DNA of 42,401 nucleotides from Nitrospinales bacterium (GCA_023248495.1 JAHFEK010000011.1:1-42401); one strand, 5' to 3'; counted from the first letter of the stretch, positions 1 through 8,573 are shown. Notes: generated by a model not told the origin, from the letters alone. Program-made: numbers and translations.

Positions 1-112
1 GGGAGTGTTCAGCGACAAAACCAGCATCGAACGGATACTATTCGCGGTGTTTACCTATGAAAACAAAAAACAGGGAACCATTACCCCTTTCCTCGTGACA
101 CAAAATTCTTGA
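1..112 (+). CDS. C-terminal end of an unidentified gene (partial)
   Basis: An open frame enters from the left edge (codons start at base 2) and stops at TGA 110-112, leaving about 36 codons. The readable tail includes ERILFAVFTYENKK and ends in PFLVTQNS. I do not recognise the family; a transposase tail is possible but not shown. A second frame is also open to about base 108, so even the frame is uncertain. Confidence 0.3.
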   Translation, partial: GVFSDKTSIERILFAVFTYENKKQGTITPFLVTQNS

Positions 113-219
113 CGTTACCAGAACGCCGGACGGGCCGCCTATCCACACTTTGACCAAAATGGGTTACAATTGCGCCGATGCCGTGTAAACAGAAACCAAC
201 TTATCCGGGAGGGGATGCA

Positions 220-801
220 ATGTTCCGTTTTTCACGATTGATGTTCGTTGCCATGATGATCGCGTTCACCGCCACGTCCGTGTTCGCCGCCGAAAAGCCG
301 TCGACGGCGAAGAAGGCCGACGACACCGCCACGATAGAGACCACGATGGGTTCCATCAAGATACGTTTTTTTCCGGCCAAGGCCCCCGGCCACGTGGAAA
401 ATTTCAAAAAACTGGCGAAGGCCGGGTTTTATGACGGCACCACGTTCCACCGGGTTATACCGGGCTTCATGATTCAGGGCGGCGATCCCAATTCAAAGGA
501 TAGCGATAGGGCAAACGACGGCATGGGCGGGCCCGGTTACACCATCAAGGCGGAATTCAACGATACCCGCCACAAGCGCGGCATCGTTTCGATGGCGCGG
601 TCGCAGGATCCGGATAGCGCCGGTTCGCAGTTTTTCATCTGCGTGGCTGACGCCGATTTCCTCGACGGGCAGTACACCGCTTTCGGTCAAGTGACCGAAG
701 GGATGGATGTGGTTGACAAGATTGTTTCCGCAAGACGGGACGGGGCGGACAATCCTCTTGAAAAAATCGTGATGCGCAAGGTCACGGTTTCGGGAAAATA
801 A
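220..801 (+). CDS. Secreted cyclophilin-type peptidyl-prolyl cis-trans isomerase
   Basis: This gene encodes a 193-aa cyclophilin that would catalyse prolyl cis-trans isomerisation, probably in the periplasm. A hydrophobic Sec signal (FVAMMIAFTATSVFA) precedes an Ala-Glu junction. Core motifs are FHRVIPGFMIQGGD, which contains the catalytic Arg and the Phe/Met/Gln of the active site, and GSQFFI. The position of human CypA Trp121 is Phe here (DADFLDGQY), as in many bacterial, cyclosporin-insensitive members. I start at ATG 220, not at the in-frame ATG 178, because GGGAGGGG at 208-214 lies just upstream and the signal peptide then begins at residue 1. It is monocistronic and is followed by a long hairpin. 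Confidence 0.93.
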   Translation: MFRFSRLMFVAMMIAFTATSVFAAEKPSTAKKADDTATIETTMGSIKIRFFPAKAPGHVENFKKLAKAGFYDGTTFHRVIPGFMIQGGDPNSKDSDRANDGMGGPGYTIKAEFNDTRHKRGIVSMARSQDPDSAGSQFFICVADADFLDGQYTAFGQVTEGMDVVDKIVSARRDGADNPLEKIVMRKVTVSGK

Positions 802-809
802 AACAAACC

Positions 810-893
810 GCGGTCTTCGCGGGTTTACTGAGCGGCGTTTTCCGGGACGTGAATCCCGGCTAGCGTCCGATTCAGTAAATCCGCCAAGACCGC
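810..893. repeat. Long imperfect hairpin / cruciform element
   Basis: Bases 810-831 and 872-893 are inverted repeats that can form a 22-bp stem with one C-C mismatch and one G-U pair. Inside lies a second perfect hairpin, CCGGGA (842-847) with TCCCGG (854-859). There is no T-run, so it is not a classical terminator. It sits between the cyclophilin stop and a convergent micro-gene, and could be a bidirectional transcription block, an RNA structure or a small palindromic repeat. Confidence 0.6.
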
Positions 894-909
894 TATGCGC
901 CCTTCTTTA

Positions 910-1014
910 CTATTTATCGGAAACGACCGCCCGCCGTGATCCCGCCAAGGCAAAAACCGCGACGGCAGTGACCGAGGGAATCAGCACCAAAATAAACAAA
1001 ACATCAAACGTCAT
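910..1014 (-). CDS. Micro-membrane protein A (34 aa)
   Basis: A 34-codon gene starts with ATG (complement of 1012-1014) and ends in TAG (910-912). An AAAGGA ribosome-binding site (complement of 1024-1029) sits 9 bases upstream. The product begins MTFDVLFILVLIPSV and is essentially one transmembrane helix followed by a short basic tail (SRRAVV). It resembles the next gene on the same strand in its MTFD start, its single helix, its SD and its upstream T-rich block, which suggests tandem duplication. I do not recognise the family; small subunits or regulators of membrane complexes look like this. The product has not been shown to exist. Confidence 0.6.
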   Translation of the reverse strand: MTFDVLFILVLIPSVTAVAVFALAGSRRAVVSDK

Positions 1015-1109
1015 TTTCTTAATTCCTTTTTAAATACAGGTTGGTTTTTTTTGTGCGTTGCCATTCCGGCCCCCTTCTGGGGAACCGGAATGGCCCGCGG
1101 CCGATCGGC

Positions 1110-1205
1110 CTACTTTTTGTTTAGGGCAGGCGCTGCAAGGGAAACGGCCATGAAGGGGACGAATACCAAAGCGATCACCGCTACGAAAAATATATCGAAT
1201 GTCAT
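1110..1205 (-). CDS. Micro-membrane protein B (31 aa), paralogue of A
   Basis: This 31-codon gene runs from ATG (complement of 1203-1205) to TAG (1110-1112), with AAAGGA (complement of 1213-1218) as its ribosome-binding site. The product begins MTFDIFFVAVIALVFVPFM, is one hydrophobic helix, and ends in NKK. Gene A lies 95 bases downstream on the same strand and starts with the same MTFD; the leader sequences also match (AAAGGA preceded by a CAGTTG/CAGGTTGG plus T-run block). Between the two genes, 1061-1093 can fold into a hairpin with CCATTCCGG/CCGGAATGG arms. The function is unknown. Confidence 0.6.
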   Translation of the reverse strand: MTFDIFFVAVIALVFVPFMAVSLAAPALNKK

Positions 1206-1714
1206 TTTATTATCCTTTCAAACAGTTGTTGGTTTTTCCATCTGTACTTGCTGTAACTTGTATAAGCACGTATCGTGCCTTTTTAAAACACGATGATTTA
1301 TATTGTGTTATAAAATACAACGCCTGTTATTAGTAGAAAAATATGAGGTTAAATAGCCTCTGTGTATCTTTTATAGCGCATCGCGGGCGTATCTGTATGC
1401 AAATATTGGTGCCGTAAATTCCATTTGCCGATGTCTATTCGGCTGATCATTTTTTTATTAACAGGATTATTCAGTACATTGCTGTTTACACTTCAAAAAC
1501 GTCTGATCTTTTGAAATTTTCCTAATGAGCCTGCCATCTTCATCGGCAATAGGCCGTCAGTATATTTTTCTTGATGCCCGTACGCGCTCCGCCGCGGCAT
1601 TCCGCTTTTCCGGCGTACGGTATATACTACCTTTGCGATAGAAAGGGTGATCGACCTCAACCACATTAATACCGGTCATCATCGTCTCATTTGACCTTGG
1701 ATCCCGGAGAATAA
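1206..1714. other. A+T-rich gap without a recognisable gene
   Basis: About 500 bases separate micro-gene B from the receiver-TPR regulator on the other strand, so promoters in both directions should lie here. I see short hairpins: GCACG-TAT-CGTGC followed by CTTTTT near 1266-1283, and GAGG-TTAAATAG-CCTC near 1344-1359. I find no convincing ORF, tRNA or repeat, and cannot assign promoters with confidence. Confidence 0.5.
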
Positions 1715-2881
1715 GTGGATTTAAAAGAATACTTTAAGGACGGATACTTGCTGGTGGTTGAAGACATGACCAGTATGCGCCGCACCATCAAGGCTATGCT
1801 CAAACAGATCGGGCTGGGCAACGTGGTGGAGGCGGATGACGGCGATACCGCCCTGCGCGTGGTTCGTACGCAGGAAAACTGTCTTTTCATCCTTTTGGAC
1901 TGGAACATGCCGCGCGTGCCCGGTCTTGACGTGGTGCGTGAGATTCGTTCCGCGGCCGCAAACCAGGACATTCCGCTGTTGATGGTTACCGCGGAGATGG
2001 GCCGCGCCGAGATTATGCAGGCGGCGGAGGCGGGCGTGAACGGCTATATCGTAAAACCGTTCGTCTCGAAGACTCTGGAAGATAAAATCAGATCCGTTCT
2101 TGTGGCGCGCGCCGCGCCGCCGGAACACGTGAGACTGCTGAAGGCGGGAGAAGAGCTTGCGTTGCGCGGGGAATATGAAAAAGCGCTCGAATTATTTGAA
2201 AAGGCCAAGCAGATCAGGGAGAGCGCCCGCGTCTATGTGAATATCGGCGAAACGTACGAGTTGGCCGGTGACAAGGATAAAGCGCACGAATCGTACAGGG
2301 CGGCCATCGAATTAAACCCGCTGTTCATCAAGGGGCACCTGAAAAGCGCCGCTTTGTATGAAAAGGAGGGCAATCTGGACGCGGCCTTGGCCGCCTTCAA
2401 GAGAGTAGTCGAAATCAGCCCGAACAACCCGCAACGATTTTTTTCCATCGGCAACCTCCTCCTTAAAAAGGGGGATTTGGTGAAAGCCCAAGAGGCATAT
2501 AACACGGCGGTAAAACAGGAAGCGGCGCTGGCCTCGGAGATCGCCGAGGAACTGCTGAAGGCTGGAAAGGACGATTTGGCCGAGCATTTCTTCCGCACCT
2601 CCCTGCTGAAGATGAACGCCAGCGTCCATGTGTACAACCGCCTCGGCATCGCGCTTCGCCGCCAAGGGAAGTGGCAGGAGGCCATCAGGGAATACGAGAC
2701 CGCTCTCAAGATCGATCCGCGGGATGCCGGTATTTACTTCAATATGGGAAAGGCCTGCGTCGAAGGCGGGCGGAAGGAACAGGCGTATCAGGCGTTTCAA
2801 CGGGCGCTGGAAATCGATCCCCGCCTCACGGAGGCGAAAAACGAACTGGACGCGCTCAACAGCCGTCCGGCATGGGATTGA
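1715..2881 (+). CDS. Response regulator: CheY-like receiver plus TPR array
   Basis: A 388-aa protein with an N-terminal receiver (about 1-130) and a C-terminal array of tetratricopeptide repeats (about 145-380). The receiver is intact: E16/D17 acidic pocket, D62 phospho-acceptor in LLDWNMP, T92 in MVTAEM and K114 in IVKPF. The TPR part probably binds a partner protein, so phosphorylation may control an interaction rather than DNA binding; no DNA-binding domain is present. The start is GTG 1715, with CGGAGA at 1705-1710. It is closely similar to the gene at 3845 and is followed after 33 bases by methylglyoxal synthase. The cognate kinase is not identifiable here. Confidence 0.9.
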   Translation: MDLKEYFKDGYLLVVEDMTSMRRTIKAMLKQIGLGNVVEADDGDTALRVVRTQENCLFILLDWNMPRVPGLDVVREIRSAAANQDIPLLMVTAEMGRAEIMQAAEAGVNGYIVKPFVSKTLEDKIRSVLVARAAPPEHVRLLKAGEELALRGEYEKALELFEKAKQIRESARVYVNIGETYELAGDKDKAHESYRAAIELNPLFIKGHLKSAALYEKEGNLDAALAAFKRVVEISPNNPQRFFSIGNLLLKKGDLVKAQEAYNTAVKQEAALASEIAEELLKAGKDDLAEHFFRTSLLKMNASVHVYNRLGIALRRQGKWQEAIREYETALKIDPRDAGIYFNMGKACVEGGRKEQAYQAFQRALEIDPRLTEAKNELDALNSRPAWD

Positions 2882-2914
2882 CCAGGCCGCGGCCATTAAT
2901 AAAAGGAGGGGCTT

Positions 2915-3394
2915 ATGAATTATGAACCCTTGATCAAGGTGCGGTTTCCGCGGAGAAAAAGAATCGCGTTGGTGGCGCATGACTCCCGCAAGAAGGACAT
3001 GCTGGAATGGGCGCGCTATAACAAGGAGCTGTTGGTGCAGCGCGAGCTTTTCGCCACCGGCACCACGGGCGCGATTTTGGAAAAAGAGCTGGGGCTAAGC
3101 CTCCACAAGTTCAAAAGCGGGCCGCTGGGCGGCGACCAGCAGATTGGCGCCAAGATCGCCGAGCACGCGATAGATATCGTTATCTTCCTTTGGGATCCGT
3201 TGCAGTCGCATCCGCACGAGCCGGATATTTACGCCTTGCAGCGCATCGCCACCGTATACAACATTGTCTTGGCGTGCGACCGCGCAACCGCCGATTTCGT
3301 CATATCAAGTCCGCTGATGGATGAACCCTATGAAAAGCTGGTGCTCAATTATGAAAAGGAACGGATGGGACAGATTGACCGTCTGATATCCTGA
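2915..3394 (+). CDS. mgsA: Methylglyoxal synthase
   Basis: MgsA converts dihydroxyacetone phosphate to methylglyoxal and phosphate, a bypass of lower glycolysis used under phosphate limitation or carbon overflow. The 159-aa product carries the family residues with a constant +3 offset from E. coli MgsA: H22 (VAHDSRK), D74 in the GPLGGDQQIGA signature, D94 in LWDP, H101 and D104. ATGTTG (phosphate-binding threonines) is present near residues 47-52. The start has a strong AGGAGG at 2904-2909. It lies 33 bases after the receiver-TPR gene, probably in one transcript, which is an unusual partner for this enzyme. Confidence 0.95.
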   Translation: MNYEPLIKVRFPRRKRIALVAHDSRKKDMLEWARYNKELLVQRELFATGTTGAILEKELGLSLHKFKSGPLGGDQQIGAKIAEHAIDIVIFLWDPLQSHPHEPDIYALQRIATVYNIVLACDRATADFVISSPLMDEPYEKLVLNYEKERMGQIDRLIS

Positions 3395-3844
3395 TTCCCC
3401 GTTGCGGCGGCCACCGGCTTGAAAGGCGGGCAGGAGGGCTGGAATGCCGGATTTCGCGCGGAACATGTTACATATTCAGACACCACAGGCACGGTATGGC
3501 CCATATTGCATCGCTCATTGAAAATAAACGTATCAACCACTTGCCTCTTTATTTTCACGCTGTTTCTTTCTTGTAGGCTTTTGTGCCGACATAATCTAAA
3601 ATCTGCGTTTGTGTTGCATCTCATTTTTAATGGCGCATGAGCGCCGGTTATGGTGTTATTAACCTGATGAGGAGTATCCTCCTTCCCCGCTTTGGGATGG
3701 ATGGGGCAGGCACGGCTTGAGGAGCGGTTGCGGAATACTGAGTGGCGAGCGCCGCCCATTGTTTAAGGCAAGCGCCGGGGATGTCCCCGGCCTTCACGAA
3801 AGCGCGCGGGAAATCGAACGATAGCAACTGACGGATACAACAGA
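3395..3844. other. Gap between mgsA and the second receiver-TPR gene
   Basis: This 450-base stretch has no supported gene. It contains short hairpins, for example GGCGC-ATGA-GCGCC at 3632-3645, and a G-rich section near 3690-3780. It should hold the promoter for the gene at 3845. I see no tRNA, repeat family or clear terminator. Confidence 0.45.
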
Positions 3845-5032
3845 ATGGCAAATGAAAAACGAACCGTGAACCTGGTCGACTATTTCAAGAACGGTTACGT
3901 GCTGGTGGTGGATGATATGACCAACATGCGCCGCACCATCAAGAACATGTTGCGGCAGATCGGGGCATCCAACGTGATGGAAGCCGACGACGGCGACACC
4001 GCGCTGCAGGTGTTGCGCGCCAATGCCGGTTGCAAGTTCATGTTGTTGGACTGGAACATGCCCCGCTTGCCCGGCATCCATGCCGCGCGCGAAATACGGG
4101 GCGATGCGCCGATACAGGATGTGCCGATCCTCATGATCACCGCCGAAGTGGACCGGGAGCAGATCGCGCAGGCCGGCGAGATAGGCGTGAACGGTTATAT
4201 CATCAAGCCGTTCGTCGCCAACATTTTGGCGGAAAAAATACATGGCATTCTCGATGCGCGCGCCAATCCGCCCGAGCATGTCAAGCTGATCAAGGTCGGC
4301 GAAGAACTCCTCCGGCAGGGGCAGCACCAGAAGGCGCTTCAACTGTTCGAAAAAGCGAAGGAAATGCGGGACAGCGCCCGCGTTCACGTGCATATCGGCG
4401 AGGCGTACGAATTGGGCGGCGATGCCGCGAAGGCGCAGGCCGCCTATGCCAGCGCCGTTCAACAGAACCCGCAATTCCTCAAAGCCCATGTTAAAAGCGC
4501 CGAACTGCACATAAAGGAAGGGAACGAAGACGCCGCGCTGGCGTCCTTGCAAAAGGCCACGGAAATCAGCCCCGGCAATCCCGACCGCCATATCGCCATG
4601 GGAAAAATTTATGTAAACAAGGGGGATTTGGAAAAAGCGGCATCCGCATTCGGCACGGCGGTAAAGAACGAAAGTTCCAAGGCGGCCGAAATAGCCGAAG
4701 AGCTCCTGAAACTGGGAAAGCCGGAAATGGCGGAACATTATTTCCGCGCCTCGCTGGAAAAAAGCACCGATACCATACATACCTACAACCGTCTTGGCAT
4801 TTCGTTGCGCCGCCAGGGGAAGTGGAAGGAGGCGATCCTCGAGTACGAGACCGCCATCAAAATCGACCCGAAGGACGAAGGACTCTACTTCAACATGGCG
4901 AAAGCCTATGTTGAAGGGGGAAACCTCAAAATGGCCGAAAGGAATTTCCAAAAGGCGTTGGATATGAATCCGGATCTCGCCGCCGCGCAGCGGGAGCTGG
5001 ATGCGATTAAAAAGGGAACACCGCTGGGCTAA
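3845..5032 (+). CDS. Response regulator: CheY-like receiver plus TPR array (paralogue)
   Basis: A 395-aa paralogue of the protein at 1715, with the same architecture. Receiver residues are D23/D24, D69 (LLDWNMP), T99 (MITAEV) and K121 (IIKPF), so it should be phosphorylatable. About six to seven TPR units follow from residue 150 to the end. Long blocks are shared with the first copy, such as EADDGDTAL and LGI.LRRQGKW. The ATG at 3845 has only a weak upstream purine stretch. The next gene, also TPR-rich, follows after 29 bases, so the two are probably co-transcribed. There is no output DNA-binding or enzymatic domain. Confidence 0.9.
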   Translation: MANEKRTVNLVDYFKNGYVLVVDDMTNMRRTIKNMLRQIGASNVMEADDGDTALQVLRANAGCKFMLLDWNMPRLPGIHAAREIRGDAPIQDVPILMITAEVDREQIAQAGEIGVNGYIIKPFVANILAEKIHGILDARANPPEHVKLIKVGEELLRQGQHQKALQLFEKAKEMRDSARVHVHIGEAYELGGDAAKAQAAYASAVQQNPQFLKAHVKSAELHIKEGNEDAALASLQKATEISPGNPDRHIAMGKIYVNKGDLEKAASAFGTAVKNESSKAAEIAEELLKLGKPEMAEHYFRASLEKSTDTIHTYNRLGISLRRQGKWKEAILEYETAIKIDPKDEGLYFNMAKAYVEGGNLKMAERNFQKALDMNPDLAAAQRELDAIKKGTPLG

Positions 5033-5061
5033 CGGAAAAAGCAAGGAAGGCAATTCCCATC

Positions 5062-6759
5062 ATGACAAAACCAACGCCTGCCGCCCCCAAAAAACCGGCG
5101 GTATCGCCCGAGCTGTTAAAAAATCTTCCATTCAAGCAGCGGGTCGCCGTCGCGTATGCCGACCGGCTTGAATTTGTCGGCAAGCGCCACCCACATGCTT
5201 CTTACCGGCTTGAAGACACCGCGCTAGCCACCGACCTCGCCGAAATATTTAAAAAGATCGGCCTCGAGCCGCACCCCCAGCCGGATCAGGCCGTCAAGGT
5301 ACTAATCCACAACATCATCAAATGGATTGATGGCGGCCATCTGGTGCTGCTTCACTTCAAGCCCAAGTTCACCGACTTCAACATTGTGCATCTGTTGCGC
5401 GAAGTGAAACTGGCGTCCCCCAGCGTCTCGCTGAAACCGTTTATCCCGGTTTTTGTCGGCAACATCTCATCGCAGAAGCAGCAGGAGGTGTTCCGCCTGC
5501 TGGGCGGATTTAGCATCCGCGCCGCCTGTTTCCTCACCCCCAACGCGCCAACCGAAAAGAACATCGAGGAAACGCTGGCGGCGCTGGAGCGGTACGGCGC
5601 GGTGATGAAGGCCGAGCTGGAGGGCGGGGCGCTTCGGGATACGCCGCTGGACCGCGATGCGGAGCCGGATCCCGCCGCCACGGCCAAGTACAAACAGCTT
5701 CTGGCCAAGGGGGACGAATTGATGCGCGCCGGCGATTTTGTGGCGGCGATAAAAAGCTTTTCCGAAGCGATTGCCTTGGGGCCGAATTTCGAGGCGTTAA
5801 TGGAACGCGGCGACGCGTATTACAAGGCGAAAGAATTCATCCCGGCGCTGGGCGACTACCGCGAGGCCGCCCGTCTGGAAAAAACGGTGCCCGATCCGTA
5901 TGCCAAAATCGGCGCCTGCTGCCTGTCGCTGGTGGGCGTCACCATGAAGGCCGAAGGGGCCGCCAAGGCGCGTCAGTGGTTCGACATGGGAATGAAGTAC
6001 CTCGCCGATGCCGAAACCATCGTGAAAAAGATGGAGGAGGATAACCGGAATTTCCCCGAAAAACTTCCCGCGGTGCCGTATGCCCCAATCCTCTCCGCGC
6101 TGGCCGAAACCGATATTCGCGGGCTGGGCCTGGAAGGGATTGATGAACGGCTGGATGTCTTCGCCGCGGCCGTGCTGCAAAAGACCACGGCGCGGGAGGA
6201 CGCGATTTCGGACGACTCGGTGGACACCCGCATCGACCGCGCGATTCTGCTCACCCGCTACCGTCAGTATGAAGAGGCGGAGCGGATTTTCCGCTCGGTT
6301 GCCGCCGAGGATCCGGTGAACTCCGCCGCAGCGTACAACAACTTCGCCGTGGAGCTGCGCAAGAACGAGCAGAACGGCAAGGCGTTCGACATCTACCGCG
6401 AGTTGCTGGTCAACGACGTTCCGGACCGCGACATCATAGTGGAGAACATGAAGCTGGCGGGGCTCAAGCACGCCGCCGCGCTAAAGGAAAGCAACCGCCA
6501 CGACGAGGCAATCGCCGTGTATCGCGCCATCATGGACTACCGGCCCAAAAGCCGCGAGTGGGTGCTGTGCGAGCTGGCCAACACGTTTCTGGAAATGCAG
6601 GATCAGGCCCGCGCCGCTTTCACCCTGATGGAAGCGATCTACGTGAATCCCAAGATGATGGAATCGGAAAAATTCGCTCCCTACCGCGACCTGGCAAGTC
6701 TGCGCAAAGAGATGATGAAAAAACTGCTGGAAAGCGAGCCGGGCCGGCAAATCCGTTAA
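5062..6759 (+). CDS. Large TPR protein with an unassigned N-terminal domain
   Basis: A 565-aa soluble protein with no signal peptide. Residues 1-190 form an unassigned alpha/beta region that may be a degenerate receiver-like fold: it has hydrophobic strands (HLVLLHF, FIPVFVGN) but no Asp pocket. From about 210 onward, TPR units recur (FVAAIKSFSEAIALGPN, YEEAERIFRSVAAEDPV, HDEAIAVYRAIMDYRP). It follows the second receiver-TPR gene by 29 bases, which suggests a shared scaffold or signalling complex. ATG 5062 has AAGGAAGG about 12 bases upstream. The function cannot be named. Confidence 0.8.
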   Translation: MTKPTPAAPKKPAVSPELLKNLPFKQRVAVAYADRLEFVGKRHPHASYRLEDTALATDLAEIFKKIGLEPHPQPDQAVKVLIHNIIKWIDGGHLVLLHFKPKFTDFNIVHLLREVKLASPSVSLKPFIPVFVGNISSQKQQEVFRLLGGFSIRAACFLTPNAPTEKNIEETLAALERYGAVMKAELEGGALRDTPLDRDAEPDPAATAKYKQLLAKGDELMRAGDFVAAIKSFSEAIALGPNFEALMERGDAYYKAKEFIPALGDYREAARLEKTVPDPYAKIGACCLSLVGVTMKAEGAAKARQWFDMGMKYLADAETIVKKMEEDNRNFPEKLPAVPYAPILSALAETDIRGLGLEGIDERLDVFAAAVLQKTTAREDAISDDSVDTRIDRAILLTRYRQYEEAERIFRSVAAEDPVNSAAAYNNFAVELRKNEQNGKAFDIYRELLVNDVPDRDIIVENMKLAGLKHAAALKESNRHDEAIAVYRAIMDYRPKSREWVLCELANTFLEMQDQARAAFTLMEAIYVNPKMMESEKFAPYRDLASLRKEMMKKLLESEPGRQIR

Positions 6760-6807
6760 TGCGGCATTCGGCGCCTTGGCCGCGAATCCGCGGTGTAATC
6801 CGATTGA

Positions 6808-7593
6808 CTAGAAACGGATTTCCATCACGCCGTTGACAAGCAGGCTGTTGCTGGCCGATGAAAGGCCGATCAACAGCGCCCCCTCATAGTGCACCGTAAT
6901 ACCGCCGAATTGCGGCAGGTTGCCATCAAAGGCAGGCCCGGCATAATGCAATTGATTGGTGAGATTGTTCCATCCCCCCAGATTAACGCCATAGGCCTGT
7001 ATGCCGGGGTTGAACAACGTATAGAGATGGTATTTGTACTGCGCTTGGTATTCCGCAACATTGTCCTGCGCTCCCGCCACGGTCGACATGTTCTTGCGGA
7101 TGCCGGGGTTGAACGTCATGTGCCAGGTATCGAAATCCCTTTCGAATAGAAGGAAGACGTTCAAATAATCAGGGGTGGACGAGCTGATGGTGCTGCTCAT
7201 GTGCTGGTAATCCATGTACAGGCCGAAATCGACAAAGTGCGCCTTCGGTTGGGTTACCTGCATGACGGCATGCACCTTTGCGCGTGAATAGCCAATCCCC
7301 TCGCCGCCGTCGCTGGTTGCGCCGCTTTCCCCCACGAGGGCCGCGCCGAGCTCCAGTTGATCGTAGAAGGTGTGGCGCAGTTCGACTTGAAGCCGTTTTG
7401 ATTCCGGTTTTTTACCGCTGCCCGATTCACCTTCGCCCCCCGCCACTTCGCCCCAGCCGCTAAGGGCTGTTTCGCCCGGCGTCACGTTAGGCGAATAGAC
7501 GTGATAGGCGGACGCGTTGGCGGGAACCAAGACCAGCGCCAGCAGTGCGGCGGCGGAAACCCTGAGGATATTTTTCATGTTCAGTCGGTTCAT
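6808..7593 (-). CDS. Outer-membrane beta-barrel-like protein
   Basis: A 261-aa exported protein with a Sec signal (VSAAALLALVLVPANASA). The mature part is rich in alternating aromatic/polar strands and ends in MEIRF; a C-terminal Phe is the classic signal for insertion of beta-barrel proteins into the outer membrane. No specific family is recognised; similar proteins are annotated as putative transporters or hypothetical. The start is ATG at 7593 with GGAGA eight bases upstream. The frame stays open further upstream across the tRNA gene, but that extension is antisense tRNA translation and should not be used. Confidence 0.75.
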   Translation of the reverse strand: MNRLNMKNILRVSAAALLALVLVPANASAYHVYSPNVTPGETALSGWGEVAGGEGESGSGKKPESKRLQVELRHTFYDQLELGAALVGESGATSDGGEGIGYSRAKVHAVMQVTQPKAHFVDFGLYMDYQHMSSTISSSTPDYLNVFLLFERDFDTWHMTFNPGIRKNMSTVAGAQDNVAEYQAQYKYHLYTLFNPGIQAYGVNLGGWNNLTNQLHYAGPAFDGNLPQFGGITVHYEGALLIGLSSASNSLLVNGVMEIRF

Positions 7594-7851
7594 TGCTGTT
7601 TCTCCATATGGTTCATAGGCGAAGTACCCGGTTAAGCCTGTTTTGTTGGCGATTGAGCCAAAAAAATTATGCGTTATTTGGCCGAAAGGCGCAACCGGTA
7701 AAAATAGGGTTCGCGGAAAAGGCATGGGGCGCGGCGGGCGCCGTATGATTTGGCCGCTGGATTTCTTCCATTGGGCGGGTCTGGACTTTGAAGTCACTTT
7801 TTTGCTGATATTTGCAAAATTTTTGGTAAACTTACCGCTTCCTACAGATGT

Positions 7852-7927
<76 letters not shown>

Positions 7928-7938
7928 AAATACAAAAA

Positions 7939-7958
7939 TCCCCCTTTGGGGGAGTTTT
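7939..7958 (+). terminator. Probable Rho-independent terminator of tRNA-Ala
   Basis: CCCCC-TTT-GGGGG (7940-7952) is followed by AGTTTTG, 12 bases after the tRNA 3' end. The U-run is short, so it may be moderately efficient. Confidence 0.6.
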
Positions 7959-7987
7959 GCCTCCGCTTTTTGGTAATGTATCAGTTT

Positions 7988-8062
7988 GAGATTGCCGCGG
8001 CCATCTTCGATGGCCTCGCAATGACAAATAACGGTCATTGCGAGTGTTAACGAAGCAATCTC
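7988..8062. repeat. Palindromic interspersed repeat (GCAATGAC / GTCATTGC type)
   Basis: GAGATTGC...CTCGCAATGAC (7988-8025) is mirrored by GTCATTGCGAG...GCAATCTC (8034-8062), giving a 75-base hairpin-capable element. The GTCATTGCGAG/GCAATCTC core is a widely seen bacterial intergenic repeat motif. It lies between tRNA-Ala and the TerB-like gene. It is probably a non-autonomous REP/MITE-like element; no transposase is linked. Confidence 0.7.
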
Positions 8063-8111
8063 AACTAGACTTACTATCATTGCGAAATCCGATTAGAGGG
8101 GAAGGAATACA

Positions 8112-8573
8112 ATGTTTGGATTCATAAGCAAGTTTTTTGAAAAGCCCGCGAAAGGCGGCACGATGGCCGACGGACACGATGTGAAGGTGGCCGCATGCGC
8201 CATATTAATCGAAATGGCCGGGGCGGACGGTGAGTTTTCGGATGATGAAAGAAACCGCATACTCACACACTTTGAGAAAGACCACGCGCTCACCCCCCAA
8301 CAGGCGGAGGAGCTGCTTCAAACGGCATCGCGCGGTCTAAAGGATGCGGTGGATCTGTGGCATTTCACCAACTTGGTGAACCAAAACTACACCAAGGAAG
8401 AAAAACTTCAAGTGATCGAAATGATGTGGAACGTCGTCTATGCGGACGGCCTTTTAGATGCGCACGAGGACTATCTCGCCCATAAGGTGGGCAACCTGCT
8501 GCGCATCACCCATCGTGAATTGATGGACATTAAAGTAAAAGTGATCAGGGCATCGGAGAAAATAAAACCGTAG
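8112..8573 (+). CDS. TerB-like (tellurite-resistance B family) protein
   Basis: A 153-aa soluble, helical protein. The conserved pattern of the family is visible twice: IEMAGADGEFSDDERNRI (about 36-53) and MWNVVYADGLLDAHEDYL (about 104-121). These acidic D-G-x(2)-D/E motifs occur in helical repeats that bind metal ions in TerB proteins. Many chromosomal copies occur without a ter operon, so tellurite resistance should not be assumed. ATG 8112 has GAAGGAA upstream. It stands alone, between repeat elements. Confidence 0.85.
   Translation: MFGFISKFFEKPAKGGTMADGHDVKVAACAILIEMAGADGEFSDDERNRILTHFEKDHALTPQQAEELLQTASRGLKDAVDLWHFTNLVNQNYTKEEKLQVIEMMWNVVYADGLLDAHEDYLAHKVGNLLRITHRELMDIKVKVIRASEKIKP

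Noticed and set aside
3794-5053. 419-codon minus-strand frame opposite the second receiver-TPR gene
   Set aside because: It is a high-G+C antisense shadow; the plus-strand gene has all receiver and TPR motifs.
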